DNA of 64,000 nucleotides, from contig NZ_CP119546.1 in the NCBI RefSeq assembly GCF_029277985.1, positions 3,782,001 to 3,846,000 on the forward strand, in the 5' to 3' direction. Both the position numbers and the translations under genes were made by a program. Below, piece after piece: positions 18,475-27,826 of the stretch. Origin of the DNA: Providencia stuartii (lineage in GTDB: Bacteria; Pseudomonadota; Gammaproteobacteria; Enterobacterales; Enterobacteriaceae). Under the pieces are notes generated by a model that saw only the letters and a program-made list of their open reading frames with translations, was not told the origin of the DNA and searched no databases. Position 1 is the stretch's first letter, and each line of letters starts with the position of its first letter.

Positions 18475-20142
18475 CTACTTGACCATCGGTAAGTTCAGCC
18501 CTTGCTGTTTTGCGCAGTTAATGGCAATGTCATAACCCGCATCAGCATGACGCATCACCCCAGTCGCAGGGTCGTTATGTAAAACACGAGCCAGACGTTT
18601 GTCTGCGGCATCTGTCCCATCACAAACAATGACCACACCAGCATGTTGGGAAAAGCCCATTCCTACACCACCACCATGATGCAGGCTGACCCATGTTGCG
18701 CCTCCCGCGGTATTCAATAACGCATTTAATAGAGGCCAATCAGAGACCGCATCCGAGCCATCTTTCATTGATTCTGTTTCGCGGTGTGGACTTGCCACAG
18801 AGCCTGAATCCAAGTGATCACGGCCAATGACAATAGGCCCTTTCAACTCACCATTTTTTACCATTTCATTAAACGCACGACCGAGTCTTTCACGATCTTT
18901 TAAACCAACCCAACAAATACGTGCTGGCAAACCTTGAAATGCAATGCGTTCACGAGCCATATCCAGCCAATTATGCAGATGCTTATCGTCAGGAATTAAC
19001 TCTTTTACTTTTTGATCTGTTTTATAGATATCTTCAGGATCGCCAGATAAAGCAACCCAGCGGAATGGCCCGATGCCTTCACAGAATAGAGGGCGAATAT
19101 AAGCCGGAACAAAGCCCGGAAAATCAAAGGCATTACTGATACCTTCATCTTTAGCCATTTGACGAATGTTATTCCCATAGTCAAATGCCGCTGAGCCGCG
19201 TTTTTGCATGGTTAACATCGCATCAACCTGTACCGCCATACTTTTCTTAGCCGCTTTCGTGACTTCAGCCGGTGCTGTTTTTTGCTTCTCACGCCACTGT
19301 GTTAATGTCCAGCCTTGAGGTAAATAACCATGAACAGGGTCATGTGCACTCGTTTGGTCGGTAACAGAGTCAGGAATAATGTTACGTTTAACTAATTCGC
19401 TATAGACATCGGCTGCATTTCCTAATAAACCGACAGAAACAGGCTTGCCGTCATTTTTGGCTTGTTCAATATATTGCAATGCCTCATCCAGGGATGTGGC
19501 TTTTTTATCGACATATCGAGTTCTTAGGCGAAAATCGATACGACTTTCATCACATTCAACGGCAATCATGCTAAAACCTGCCATTGTCGCTGCTAAAGGT
19601 TGAGCGCCCCCCATTCCCCCGAGACCACCGGTCAGGATCCAACGACCCGCAGGGTTACCCTTAAAATGCTGTTTAGCTAAAGAAACAAAGGTTTCATAGG
19701 TACCTTGAACAATGCCTTGTGAACCTATATAGATCCAAGAACCCGCGGTCATTTGACCGTACATCATCAAACCTTTTTTATCTAGCTCATTGAAATATTC
19801 CCAATTTGCCCAATGAGGGACAATATTTGAGTTAGCAATTAATACACGAGGTGCATCCGGATGAGTTGGAAAAACACCAACAGGTTTGCCGGATTGCACA
19901 AGTAAAGTTTGATCATCTTCGAGTGTTTTTAATACCTCTAAAATTTTGTCATAACATTCCCAATCACGAGCTGCGCGACCAATTCCACCGTACACGACTA
20001 AGCTTTGTGGATGTTCAGCCACATCAGGATCTAAGTTGTTTTGGATCATGCGGTACACGGCTTCAGTGAGCCAGCTTTTACAAGTTTTCTCGCTGCCACG
20101 TGGAGCGCGGATAACACGTGTAGAGTCAGTACGGTTTAGCAT
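18475..20142 (-). CDS. hutU: Urocanate hydratase (urocanase)
   Basis: 555 residues, full length. It converts urocanate plus water to 4-imidazolone-5-propionate with a tightly bound NAD+ as electrophile. The NAD-binding stretch is [19 protein letters not shown] (171-189), other conserved parts are [15 protein letters not shown] and GHDHLDSG-like [14 protein letters not shown]410 in [12 protein letters not shown] lines up with the essential cysteine of Pseudomonas urocanase. It is the first gene of the minus-strand cluster. No histidine ammonia-lyase (hutH), imidazolonepropionase (hutI) or hutG is present in the window, so here urocanase is tied to a CoA-transferase and acyl-CoA dehydrogenase instead of to hutH. 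Confidence 0.96.
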   Translation of the reverse strand: MLNRTDSTRVIRAPRGSEKTCKSWLTEAVYRMIQNNLDPDVAEHPQSLVVYGGIGRAARDWECYDKILEVLKTLEDDQTLLVQSGKPVGVFPTHPDAPRVLIANSNIVPHWANWEYFNELDKKGLMMYGQMTAGSWIYIGSQGIVQGTYETFVSLAKQHFKGNPAGRWILTGGLGGMGGAQPLAATMAGFSMIAVECDESRIDFRLRTRYVDKKATSLDEALQYIEQAKNDGKPVSVGLLGNAADVYSELVKRNIIPDSVTDQTSAHDPVHGYLPQGWTLTQWREKQKTAPAEVTKAAKKSMAVQVDAMLTMQKRGSAAFDYGNNIRQMAKDEGISNAFDFPGFVPAYIRPLFCEGIGPFRWVALSGDPEDIYKTDQKVKELIPDDKHLHNWLDMARERIAFQGLPARICWVGLKDRERLGRAFNEMVKNGELKGPIVIGRDHLDSGSVASPHRETESMKDGSDAVSDWPLLNALLNTAGGATWVSLHHGGGVGMGFSQHAGVVIVCDGTDAADKRLARVLHNDPATGVMRHADAGYDIAINCAKQQGLNLPMVK

Positions 20143-20331
20143 TGCTGTATCCTCTATTTCTTTATTTTACTTAACATTTTTACAACAATAAATGATATTT
20201 ATAATGAGTCATTACTTATCACGTAAAAATCCCTTTTGGATAAAAAACGCATACAATCAAATTGTTAGTGGTATTTTCAGTGCTGGTTTTTATCCACTCC
20301 GGAGGATTCGTCTTCGACTTGCCTTTAAATA

Positions 20332-20366
20332 TATATACATTTAATTCACAAAGTATATACATTTAA
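20332..20366 (-). promoter_or_regulatory. Paired HutC-like direct repeats
   Basis: TATATACATTTAA occurs twice, at 20332-20344 and 20354-20366, exactly 22 bases (two helical turns) apart. Toward hutU each reads TTAAATGTATATA, containing most of the TGTATATACA-type core that I recall for HutC operators. The helical phasing suggests two dimers bound to one face of the DNA. Confidence 0.5.
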
Positions 20367-20451
20367 ATTTGAATTTTTGTATAAAGATTAGATAGAAAGA
20401 GGATGAACAACTATACAACAAAGGTTAACTCGCTATTTATTCACAACAAAA

Positions 20452-20461
20452 TGTATAGACA
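20452..20461 (-). promoter_or_regulatory. HutC-like operator core
   Basis: TGTATAGACA at 20452-20461 differs from the palindrome TGTATATACA at one base. It lies about 50 bases downstream (toward hutU) of the CRP-like site at 20499-20514, a layout that would suit an activator-plus-repressor promoter. Confidence 0.45.
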
Positions 20462-20498
20462 ATTGAACACTTCTCTAGACATAAACAAATAGCTGAAA

Positions 20499-20514
20499 TG
20501 CGAAGTGCTTCACA
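20499..20514 (-). promoter_or_regulatory. CRP-like site
   Basis: Read on the minus strand it is TGTGA-AGCACT-TCGCA, one mismatch from TGTGA-N6-TCACA. It is 364 bases before hutU, so it needs a long leader if it serves hutU; it could also serve the divergent gene at 20782. Confidence 0.5.
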
Positions 20515-20781
20515 TTACTGGCTCACAACAAGCTGTCACTAGCATGGCAACTCTATTTCTAAACACGACCATTCTCTCAATCAATGGAAAATTGATTGAG
20601 TTTCATTATTTTTTGCAATATCAGTTTATTCAAAAAGATTACAATTATTTCTAATTTAATAAATAGTAAATAATATAAAACCTAAACTCTGAAAAATAAA
20701 TTAAGGCCATTAATCATTCAATAAAAAGTCATCAATAACACCTTTTAATAAAATAGCATTAATCATAAAGGAATAGCCTCA

Positions 20782-21780
20782 GTGAGAGTTTCAAATAAAG
20801 CAGTCATGGATATTACAACGTTAAACAATAGAGCTGTTGAGCCTAGAAAAATATCTAAGATCACTGCACAAAATTTATTTAGCTTCCCTTTTTTTAAAAA
20901 GAAGCCACAACAACATATCCCCCATCTCAATGAAATATTTTATCCACCAGCAAGCTATTTTAGCCATATCACTCAGGCGGTAGAAACACAACAACACCGA
21001 ACCCTCTCTAGCCAATCTATTTCTGCATTGTGTCGGTCTGAAAACTATCGATACACCATAAAACCAGAAAACTACTCATTTAAAATAATATCTTTTAAAA
21101 TCAATGAAAAACCACCCATTTCATTCGTAAGCGATATTCAGCGATTTCGCTTAAATTATATTACTGATAAAAATCAAACAATTAGACTCACAACATCACA
21201 AGATGTTGCCAATCGTTTTTCCAGCAACACATTACCTATTATGAAATTTATTGAGCAAACTTATCAAGACGATCTGCGAAAGACACTGGATAAACTCATT
21301 ATTGATAAATCTCAATATAAACTACTCTGCCTAGATGGAGTGAATAATCATGAGATAAACATAGGGAAAGTCGCCTCATCTAACGCTATCGATAGTGAGT
21401 TTGGTTTTCAAGGATTAAGAAATCTCTCTTCAATATTAGACATGGATGTAGAGAATATTATCCAAACATACCGAGTGCTTGAAGACCAAAATAAATTACA
21501 AGAAATGCCCGTTAAGGTGCTAGTCGATCATCTCTTATTAAGGGATCTTAATAATGGTTCTGTTTTATTACTCAAACAAAAGTTAGCGGATATTTATGAA
21601 ACGACCTATCAAGTGACCAGTAATAAATGCTTTGAACTCATCAATATTAAAAATAAGCAATCGTATTCAAATATCAAAATAAAAACGTCAACAGCGAGTG
21701 TTATTACTCTGTATAAAAAGAAAAATCAATTTATCATGAAGTATGTTAATGCCCCATTAACGGTCAACATTAAACGTTAA
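20782..21780 (+). CDS. Protein of unknown function
   Basis: 332 residues, family not recognised. The GTG start at 20782 has AAGGAA about 9 bases before it; an in-frame ATG follows at 20806. There is no signal peptide and no membrane segment. The N-terminal 60 residues are polar and rich in Ser, Asn, Gln and Pro, with a basic patch (FPFFKKKPQQH). The rest is mixed alpha/beta and rich in Asn, Lys and Ile. It is more AT-rich than the flanking metabolic genes and stands alone between divergent and convergent neighbours. This look would suit a horizontally acquired or secreted-effector gene, but I have no motif to support that. Confidence 0.55.
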   Translation: MRVSNKAVMDITTLNNRAVEPRKISKITAQNLFSFPFFKKKPQQHIPHLNEIFYPPASYFSHITQAVETQQHRTLSSQSISALCRSENYRYTIKPENYSFKIISFKINEKPPISFVSDIQRFRLNYITDKNQTIRLTTSQDVANRFSSNTLPIMKFIEQTYQDDLRKTLDKLIIDKSQYKLLCLDGVNNHEINIGKVASSNAIDSEFGFQGLRNLSSILDMDVENIIQTYRVLEDQNKLQEMPVKVLVDHLLLRDLNNGSVLLLKQKLADIYETTYQVTSNKCFELINIKNKQSYSNIKIKTSTASVITLYKKKNQFIMKYVNAPLTVNIKR

Positions 21781-21835
21781 TTAAAAATAAGACTCATCAA
21801 CCGTATCTTATCAATTATTGTGCCTCGCTGGGGAA

Positions 21836-21865
21836 GACGTCGGTTATCTCAATCACACCGACGTC
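21836..21865. terminator. Hairpin after livF
   Basis: GACGTCGGT (21836-21844) and ACCGACGTC (21857-21865) form a perfect 9-bp stem ten bases after the livF stop, between convergent genes. No strong T-run follows. Confidence 0.5.
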
Positions 21866-21874
21866 TCATTGTCG

Positions 21875-22576
21875 TTATCCGCCTAAATAGGCATTACGTA
21901 CGGCTTCATTAGCAAGTAAAGCTTTGCCGCTATCTTCCAGCACAATACGTCCATTCTCAAGCACATACCCGCGATCTGCTAGCTTTAGTGCCTGATTTGC
22001 ATTTTGCTCGACAAGAAAGATAGTCATGCCCTCTTCACGTAACTGCAAAATAGTATCAAAAATTTGCATAATAATAATTGGGGCTAAGCCAAGGGAAGGC
22101 TCATCAAGAAGCAATAATTCCGGTTGGCTCATCAAAGCACGACCGATGGCTAACATTTGCTGTTCACCACCAGACATTGTGCCAGAACGTTGACTACGCC
22201 GCTCATGCAAGCGAGGAAACAACGTATAAACACGTTCAATACGCTCTTGGTATTGCTGCCTATTCGCAAAAAAGCCGCCCATAGCCAAATTTTCTTCGAC
22301 AGTCATTCGTGAAAATACACGACGCCCTTCAGGCACTAATGCGATATCCTCGCGCATAATTTTAGCGGTTGGTAGTTGAGTAATATCCACGTCTCGGTAA
22401 AGAATTTTCCCTTCAGAAGCCCGCGGATCACCACATAACGTACTTAACAATGTGGTTTTACCAGCCCCATTTGCTCCAATGAGTGTGACAATTTCCCCTT
22501 TTTGAATATTCAAGCTGACTTGATGTAATGCTTGTATTTTTCCATAGTGGGCAGAAACTTGTTTAAATTCTAACAT
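21875..22576 (-). CDS. livF: Branched-chain amino acid ABC transporter ATPase LivF
   Basis: 233 residues, full length and intact. Walker A is GANGAGKTT, the signature is MSGGEQQML, Walker B is LLLLDEPSLGL, and VEQN follows at the switch region. It is one of the two ATPases of the high-affinity leucine/isoleucine/valine importer. Its ATG shares bases with the livG stop (TAATG at 22576). Its partner subunits LivG and LivH are damaged in this genome, so this gene may be present but idle. Confidence 0.95.
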   Translation of the reverse strand: MLEFKQVSAHYGKIQALHQVSLNIQKGEIVTLIGANGAGKTTLLSTLCGDPRASEGKILYRDVDITQLPTAKIMREDIALVPEGRRVFSRMTVEENLAMGGFFANRQQYQERIERVYTLFPRLHERRSQRSGTMSGGEQQMLAIGRALMSQPELLLLDEPSLGLAPIIIMQIFDTILQLREEGMTIFLVEQNANQALKLADRGYVLENGRIVLEDSGKALLANEAVRNAYLGG

Positions 22577-23259
22577 TAGTAAGCCTCCCCCAGATAAGCT
22601 TTAATCACATCAGGGTGCTGACGAATTTGATCAGGCGTGCCGTCGGCCAAAGGTGTACCTTGATTGACAACATAAATGCGATCTGAAATCCCCATCACTA
22701 ACTTCATATCATGTTCAATCAACAAAATAGACACTTGATAATGAGAACGTAATTCAGCGATCAGCTCATCAAGATCATTCGTTTCTTTTGGGTTTAAGCC
22801 CGCGGCAGGCTCATCCAACATTAAAATTTCAGGTCGCGTCACCATACAACGTGCTATTTCTAACCGGCGTTGCTGCCCATAAGCTAAGTTCCCCGCTTGA
22901 CGATTTGCAAATGGCAATAGGTCGACTCGTTCCAACCATTTGACTGCATTATCAATCGCTTCTGATTCAGCTCGGCGAAATGCAGGGGTTTTCAGCAAGC
23001 CAGAAAAAATACCGCTTTTTAAATGTTGATGTTGAGCCACCAAAAGGTTCTCAATCACCGTCATCTCTTTAAATAAACGCACATGTTGGAACGTTCGAAT
23101 GACGCCTAGACGCGCAATAGCCTGACCCGATAAGCCTTCTAAATGCTTTTCACGATATAAAATTGCCCCACTGGTCGGTTTATAAAAACCCGTTAAACAA
23201 TTAAAAATCGTTGTTTTACCCGCCCCATTAGGACCAATTAAAGAGACTATTTCGCCTTG
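22576..23259 (-). pseudogene. livG: livG, 5' end deleted (ATPase subunit without start codon)
   Basis: The LivG frame can be followed from the stop at 22576 up to about 23259. It contains Walker A ([16 protein letters not shown]), RTFQHVRLFKEMTVIENLLVA, the signature NLAYGQQRRLEIARC and Walker B (ILMLDEPAAGLNP). Upstream, the sequence abruptly becomes the end of livM in another frame. The LivG frame then meets a TGA inside livM with no ATG, GTG or TTG before Walker A. About the first 30 residues of LivG are missing with their ribosome-binding site. The first usable start (GTG 23082) lies after Walker A, so a working ATPase is not expected. Confidence 0.85.
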
Positions 23260-24449
23260 GTTATTAGCACCATTAATGCCCCCAACAGCAGCATGCTGTA
23301 AGCATTCAAATCTCGCATCATCTCACGAGAAACAACCAGTATAATTGCTGCTAATATCACCGATGTTTGCGATCCCATGCCACCAAGTACGACAATCGCT
23401 AATACGAAGGCTGACTCCACAAAGGTAAAGGACTCCGGACTAATAAAGCCTTGTCGTGCAGCAAATAATGTTCCCGCAAATCCCGCAAAAGCCGCACTAA
23501 TTGTAAATGCAGTTAACTTAATTTTCGTTGGTGATAAACCGAGAGAACGACAAGCAATTTCATCTTCTCTTAAAGCTTCCCAAGCGCGTCCTAATGGCAT
23601 ACGTAATAATCGATTAATGACAAATAACGTCAATACCACTAAAAGTAACGCAACAAAATAGAGGAAAATAATCCTATCGCCGGCGCTATAGTCAATACCA
23701 AAGAAGTTATGGAAGGTATCCCAACCTTCTTTTGCTGAACGGCTAAACTCTAGACCAAAAAAGGTGGGTTTCGGTAGCTGGCTAATACCATTTGGCCCCC
23801 CTGTAATTTCCGTGTTATTGAGCAATAAAATACGCACAATTTCACCAAACCCTAAGGTCACAATCGCTAAATAGTCTCCTCGTAACCTTAATACAGGAAA
23901 ACCCAATAAAAAACCGGCTAAAGCCGCCGTAAGACCAGCAATTGGCAAACTTTCCCAAAAACCAAAACCATAGTAATGATTAAGCAATGCAAAAGTATAA
24001 GCTCCAATAGCATAGAAGCCTGCATAGCCTAAAACCAATAGCCCAGATAGCCCTACAACGACGTTCAAACCCAGCCCTAACATCACATAAATTAATGTCA
24101 GTGTGGCGATGTCCACGCTCCCCCGAGACACAATAAAAGGCCAAATAATTGCGGCAATAATAATCACCACCGCAAGGATTTTTTGCCTCGTTGTTGAACC
24201 ATCAAAGTCAGGAATTGACCACGATTTTTTAGGAACGCCCTGCCACACTCTCGTTAATGATGGGCGTATTAGTTGAAAAACAAAGATCACCGCTATTCCC
24301 GCAAAGATCCAATTCCAACGAACAGAATCCCCACTGGATACGACTAATTTTGTACCATCAAGGGTTAATTGTAGCCCCATCATAAAGACGGCCAGAATAA
24401 AGAACATCACCGAAGCAACAATGGCGTTAATCCAATTTTCTTTTCTCAT
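23247..24449 (-). CDS. livM: Branched-chain amino acid permease LivM, C-terminally truncated
   Basis: 400 residues, family LivM with about ten hydrophobic segments ([47 protein letters not shown], the EAA-like [20 protein letters not shown]). E. coli LivM is about 425 residues. Here the normal text stops after [11 protein letters not shown] and ends TKAK-stop, because a deletion has joined it out of frame to the inside of livG. The missing tail is only the last cytoplasmic segment (usually starting with a RPQGLL-type motif). It may still fold, but it has lost its partner. It overlaps livH by 4 bases. Confidence 0.85.
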   Translation of the reverse strand: MRKENWINAIVASVMFFILAVFMMGLQLTLDGTKLVVSSGDSVRWNWIFAGIAVIFVFQLIRPSLTRVWQGVPKKSWSIPDFDGSTTRQKILAVVIIIAAIIWPFIVSRGSVDIATLTLIYVMLGLGLNVVVGLSGLLVLGYAGFYAIGAYTFALLNHYYGFGFWESLPIAGLTAALAGFLLGFPVLRLRGDYLAIVTLGFGEIVRILLLNNTEITGGPNGISQLPKPTFFGLEFSRSAKEGWDTFHNFFGIDYSAGDRIIFLYFVALLLVVLTLFVINRLLRMPLGRAWEALREDEIACRSLGLSPTKIKLTAFTISAAFAGFAGTLFAARQGFISPESFTFVESAFVLAIVVLGGMGSQTSVILAAIILVVSREMMRDLNAYSMLLLGALMVLITKAK

Positions 24450-25372
24450 ACTTTTTCGACCTCCGGGCGTCCCAGAATGCCGGTTGGCATGATCAACAAC
24501 ACACCAATCAATAAACCAAATGACACAACATCTTTATATTCGGTGCTTAAATAAGCCGAGGTCATTGCTTCAGCAACACCTAAAATTAACCCACCAAGCA
24601 TAGCGCCAGGAATACTACCAATCCCACCTAATACTGCGGCAGTAAAGGCTTTCATTCCCGCCATAAAACCAATATAAGGATTAATAACCCCATAAAATTG
24701 ACCGAGTAATACGCCTGCCACCGCGGCCATCGTGGCACCAATGACAAAGGTTAATGAGATAACACGATCTGTGTTAATACCTAACAAACTGGCCATTTTT
24801 AAATCTTCAGCGCAAGCACGACAAGCTCTTCCCATACGTGAATAGCGAATAAATAAAGTCAGTGCCAACATCGCTAATAGCGTCACCACCCAAATGGTCA
24901 GTTGCATTTTTGTAATGGTGGCTTCAAAGCCATCACTTTCACCTAAAACCCACTGTCCCGTAATCAGACTCGGTAGTGCCAGATCACGTGAGCCTTGTGA
25001 TAGGCTGACATAGTTTTGGAGAAAAATTGACATACCGATCGCAGAGATCAGTGCAATCAATCGTTTAGAATGGCGAACAGGTCGGTATGCAACGCGCTCA
25101 ATACTCCAACCATAGGAACTTGACACCACAATGGCGGCGACAAAAGCAGCGGCAATCAGGATCCAACCGACATCAATACCTAACATCATCAAGCCCGCGA
25201 TCACAATGAAAGACACGTAGCTGCCAATCATATAGACTTCACCATGTGCAAAGTTGATCATACCGATGATGCCATACACCATCGTGTAGCCAATCGCGAT
25301 CAAGGCATAAGTGCTGCCTAACGTTAAGCCATTCAGGAACTGTTGGATAAAATAAAGAATTTGATCTTACAT
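24446..25372 (-). pseudogene. livH: livH with a stop at codon 2
   Basis: LivH permease text is intact from the ILYFIQQFLNGLTLGSTYAL region through GYTMVYGIIGMINFAHGE to the end. At the expected start, AAGGA is followed 8 bases later by ATG (25372-25370) and then immediately TAA (25369-25367), then Asp-Gln-Ile-Leu. E. coli LivH begins Met-Ser-Glu-Gln-Phe-Leu, so a TCA to TAA change at codon 2 explains it. No ATG, GTG or TTG lies in frame before the TTG at 25303, which would cut about 23 residues including half of the first membrane helix. Start at ATT or CTG, or a sequencing error, are the alternatives. Confidence 0.75.
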
Positions 25373-25461
25373 AGGACTATCCTTTCATACTACCTTCCCT
25401 AAACAGAATAGAATCCGGAAGTGAGTAAACTAACCTCCGGTTCATAGTCTGAATAGTGGAA
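25373..25461 (-). other. livK-livH gap with a hairpin
   Basis: 89 bases. CCGGA and TCCGG arms near 25412-25440 can pair in a short stem. Such structures between a binding-protein gene and the permease genes usually keep the binding protein in excess. No gene is present. Confidence 0.35.
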
Positions 25462-26571
25462 CTACTTCACTGCAGTGGATGTACCATCCGCATGCCACTC
25501 AAATACACCGAATTCAAAGCCTTTCAGGTCCCCATTTGGCTGCCAAGTTAATGACCCCATAACAGTATCGACTGGATTGGCTTTTAGATCTTTCACGAGA
25601 TCTTCGGGTTCACGGCTTCCCGTACGTTCCATTGCTGTGGTTAGGCCTTGAATGGCGGCATAAGTTGTCCAAACAAAGGGACCGGTAGGATCTTCTTTTT
25701 TCGCTTTAATAGCATCAACAATAGGCTGGTTAGTCGGCACTTGGTCATAACGTTTAGGCAGTGTAACTAACATGCCTTCGGAAGCCTCTCCTGCAATGTT
25801 TGACAGTGATGAGTTACCGACGCCTTCTGGCCCCATAAAGCGGATATTTAAACCTGACTGTTTCGCTTGACGCAAAATTTGTCCCATTTCAGGGTAATAG
25901 CCACCAAAGTAGACAAAATCGACATTCTCTTTTTTCAGTTTTGCCACAAGTGCGGAGAAATCTTTATCACCTGCGGTGATACCTTCAAACATAACCTCTT
26001 TAACACCGGCTTTGTTCAGGTTTTCACGCACAGAACGTGCTAAACCTTCCCCGTACTGCTGCTTATCATGAACAACCGCAATACGTTTTGGTTTGATATC
26101 ATCGATAATATATTTTGCAGCTGTTGGTCCTTGGTCTGAATCAAGGCCAGTGGTACGCATAATCATTTGATAACCGCGTGTGGTTAAATCCGCATTGGTT
26201 GCTGCTGGGGTGATCATGATAACGCCTTCATCTTCATAAATATCAGAAGCAGGCTGTGTTGAAGAAGAGCAAAGGTGACCAATCACATAACGGATACCGT
26301 CATTAATCACTTTGTTCGCAACCGCAACAGCTTGTTTTGGGTCACATGCATCATCATATTCAACGGCAACTAAGGTGTCGCCATTGATGCCGCCTTTTGC
26401 ATTAATATCTGCAACAGCTTGACGTGCGCCCGTAAATTCCATATCGCCATATTGAGCAACAGGACCAGACATAGCACCAACGACGGCAATTTTCACTTCT
26501 TTAGCCCATACTGATTGGCTAAATGCCATCGCAATAGATCCTGCCAGTAATACTTTATTAATATTTTTCAT
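25462..26571 (-). CDS. livK: Leucine/branched-chain amino acid binding protein
   Basis: 369-residue precursor. The start is set at the ATG at 26571 because a clear signal peptide follows ([20 protein letters not shown], cleavage after VWA); an in-frame ATG-like start at 26643 would add a non-signal-like stretch. The mature protein opens [20 protein letters not shown] and has the paired cysteines of the family (about DDACDPK and GHLCSSS), plus [10 protein letters not shown]. It is a periplasmic type I binding protein for LIV amino acids. It is intact, unlike the permease and one ATPase gene downstream. LivJ-like specificity is equally possible. Confidence 0.9.
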   Translation of the reverse strand: MKNINKVLLAGSIAMAFSQSVWAKEVKIAVVGAMSGPVAQYGDMEFTGARQAVADINAKGGINGDTLVAVEYDDACDPKQAVAVANKVINDGIRYVIGHLCSSSTQPASDIYEDEGVIMITPAATNADLTTRGYQMIMRTTGLDSDQGPTAAKYIIDDIKPKRIAVVHDKQQYGEGLARSVRENLNKAGVKEVMFEGITAGDKDFSALVAKLKKENVDFVYFGGYYPEMGQILRQAKQSGLNIRFMGPEGVGNSSLSNIAGEASEGMLVTLPKRYDQVPTNQPIVDAIKAKKEDPTGPFVWTTYAAIQGLTTAMERTGSREPEDLVKDLKANPVDTVMGSLTWQPNGDLKGFEFGVFEWHADGTSTAVK

Positions 26572-26953
26572 TCTGTCGTCCCCATCTCTATGGTTCTGAG
26601 TGTTTGTGTTTGATTTATAGTAGATTATTATAGTCAGCACCATCGAGTGCTATGAATTTTAATAACATAGCCAATAAGGCTATATATTTCATGATATTAA
26701 ACAAGATAAATATGCTAAATAGCAAATGGATATGGTAGGTAATTACGTTATAAGCAGAATAAAAATCTATCGTTAATGAGTGGGTTTTAGATAAATGCCA
26801 GTGTTATATTCTAGTTAAATTTAAATTAATCCGAGCTAAACTCGGAAGATCTACAAAGACGAAATCTTTATCCCTAAAATCAAAAAATCGGCTACAGATC
26901 ACTCTGTCTGTAGGAGTGACTGAAAAATAAGCAAGGAAATAGATAGAAGTATT
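26572..26953. other. Intergenic region between livK and panM
   Basis: 382 AT-rich bases with promoters for both divergent genes presumably inside. Small hairpins are visible: ATAGCC/GGCTAT near 26669-26685, TCCGAG/CTCGGA at 26830-26846, and CTACAG/CTGTAG near 26894-26913. I recognise no RNA gene. Confidence 0.4.
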
Positions 26954-27358
26954 ATGAAACTAACAATTATTCCCGTGGTTGATCCTACTGACCAACAATA
27001 TCTTGACCTGTACAAAATCTGGCCAGACCAGAATCAACATCAGATCCAGACTTTACTTCAATCTGGCGAAAAAATTTATGCCGCGCGTTTTAATGAGCGC
27101 TTATTAGCCGCCGCAAAAATGAAAGTCGATCATCAACAAGGCACCATTTATCATTTCCTCGTGCGTGAGGTGACTCGCCGACGTGGCGTTGGGCTTTATT
27201 TACTTAATGAAATTTGTCGTCAAGAGGCTCAGGTGACGCATTGGGGATTTAGTTTAAAAGAGATAGATGAAGAACAGAAAGCAGTCATGGCGTCCTTTTT
27301 ATTCGCCTGTGGTTTTACACCGACACCAGAAAATGACCTATGGGAAAAACGGATGTAA
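26954..27358 (+). CDS. panM: PanD maturation factor PanM (PanZ), GNAT fold
   Basis: 134 residues, a small GNAT-fold protein next to the liv genes as in E. coli (yhhK). The acetyl-CoA loop reads VREVTRRRGVGLYLLNEI (about 73-90). In E. coli PanM binds acetyl-CoA and triggers self-cleavage of aspartate decarboxylase PanD, linking CoA level to beta-alanine and pantothenate synthesis. The ATG at 26954 follows AGGAA with normal spacing. It is followed after 4 bases by a VOC-family gene. Confidence 0.8.
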   Translation: MKLTIIPVVDPTDQQYLDLYKIWPDQNQHQIQTLLQSGEKIYAARFNERLLAAAKMKVDHQQGTIYHFLVREVTRRRGVGLYLLNEICRQEAQVTHWGFSLKEIDEEQKAVMASFLFACGFTPTPENDLWEKRM

Positions 27359-27362
27359 TACA

Positions 27363-27749
27363 ATGAAATTAAAACGGCTCCACCACGTTGCGATCATCGC
27401 TTCTAATTACTCTGTCAGTAAGCATTTTTACTGCCAAATTCTTGGCTTAACCTTATTAGAAGAACATTATCGGTCAGACTCGAATTCATGGAAGGCCGAT
27501 TTAGCGTTAAATGATCAATACCAAATTGAGTTATTTAGCTTTCCTAACCCACCAGCCAGACTGAGCTATCCTGAGGCGTGTGGTTTAAGGCATTTAGCTT
27601 TTAGCGTAGACGATCTTGATAAATGGATAGACTATTTGAAACAACATGATGTGATTTGTGAAGCGCCAAGACGAGATCCTTACACACAAAAAAGATTCAC
27701 TTTTTTTGCTGATCCTGATGGGCTTCCTCTTGAATTGTATAGCGAATGA
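27363..27749 (+). CDS. VOC-family (glyoxalase-like) metalloprotein
   Basis: 128 residues. It opens MKLKRLHHVAIIASNYSVSKHFYCQILGLTLLEEHYR and closes with FFADPDGLPLELYSE, with GLRHLAFSVDDLD in the middle. The metal ligands expected in the family are H8, the glutamate in QIELF, H in LRHLAF and the final glutamate in LELY. It resembles E. coli YaeR (GloA2), whose substrate is not firmly known. The start at 27363 gives the standard N-terminus; an in-frame start at 27267 would lie inside panM. Confidence 0.85.
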   Translation: MKLKRLHHVAIIASNYSVSKHFYCQILGLTLLEEHYRSDSNSWKADLALNDQYQIELFSFPNPPARLSYPEACGLRHLAFSVDDLDKWIDYLKQHDVICEAPRRDPYTQKRFTFFADPDGLPLELYSE

Positions 27750-27760
27750 TATTGTATTTT

Positions 27761-27801
27761 CTGCATTTATTGCGTCATCATCATGACGGCAATAAATGCA
27801 G
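27761..27801. terminator. Strong inverted repeat between convergent genes
   Basis: CTGCATTTATTGC (27761-27773) and GCAATAAATGCAG (27789-27801) form a perfect 13-bp stem, with further TCAT/ATGA pairing inside. It separates the VOC gene (+) from rpoH (-), and A/T tracts lie on both sides. Confidence 0.7.
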
Positions 27802-27826
27802 TAACAAGAAAAAAGGAAGGTAAAAT

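Larger units (their letters stand above)
20143..20781. other. Long regulatory gap upstream of hutU
   Basis: 639 AT-rich bases between the divergent hutU (-) and the orphan gene at 20782 (+). It holds the HutC-like repeats and a CRP-like site described separately. I see no credible gene or RNA in it. Confidence 0.55.

Noticed and set aside
22576-23082. A short but intact 168-residue ATPase
   Set aside because: The LivG text continues upstream through Walker A without a start codon; this is the remainder of a 5'-deleted livG.
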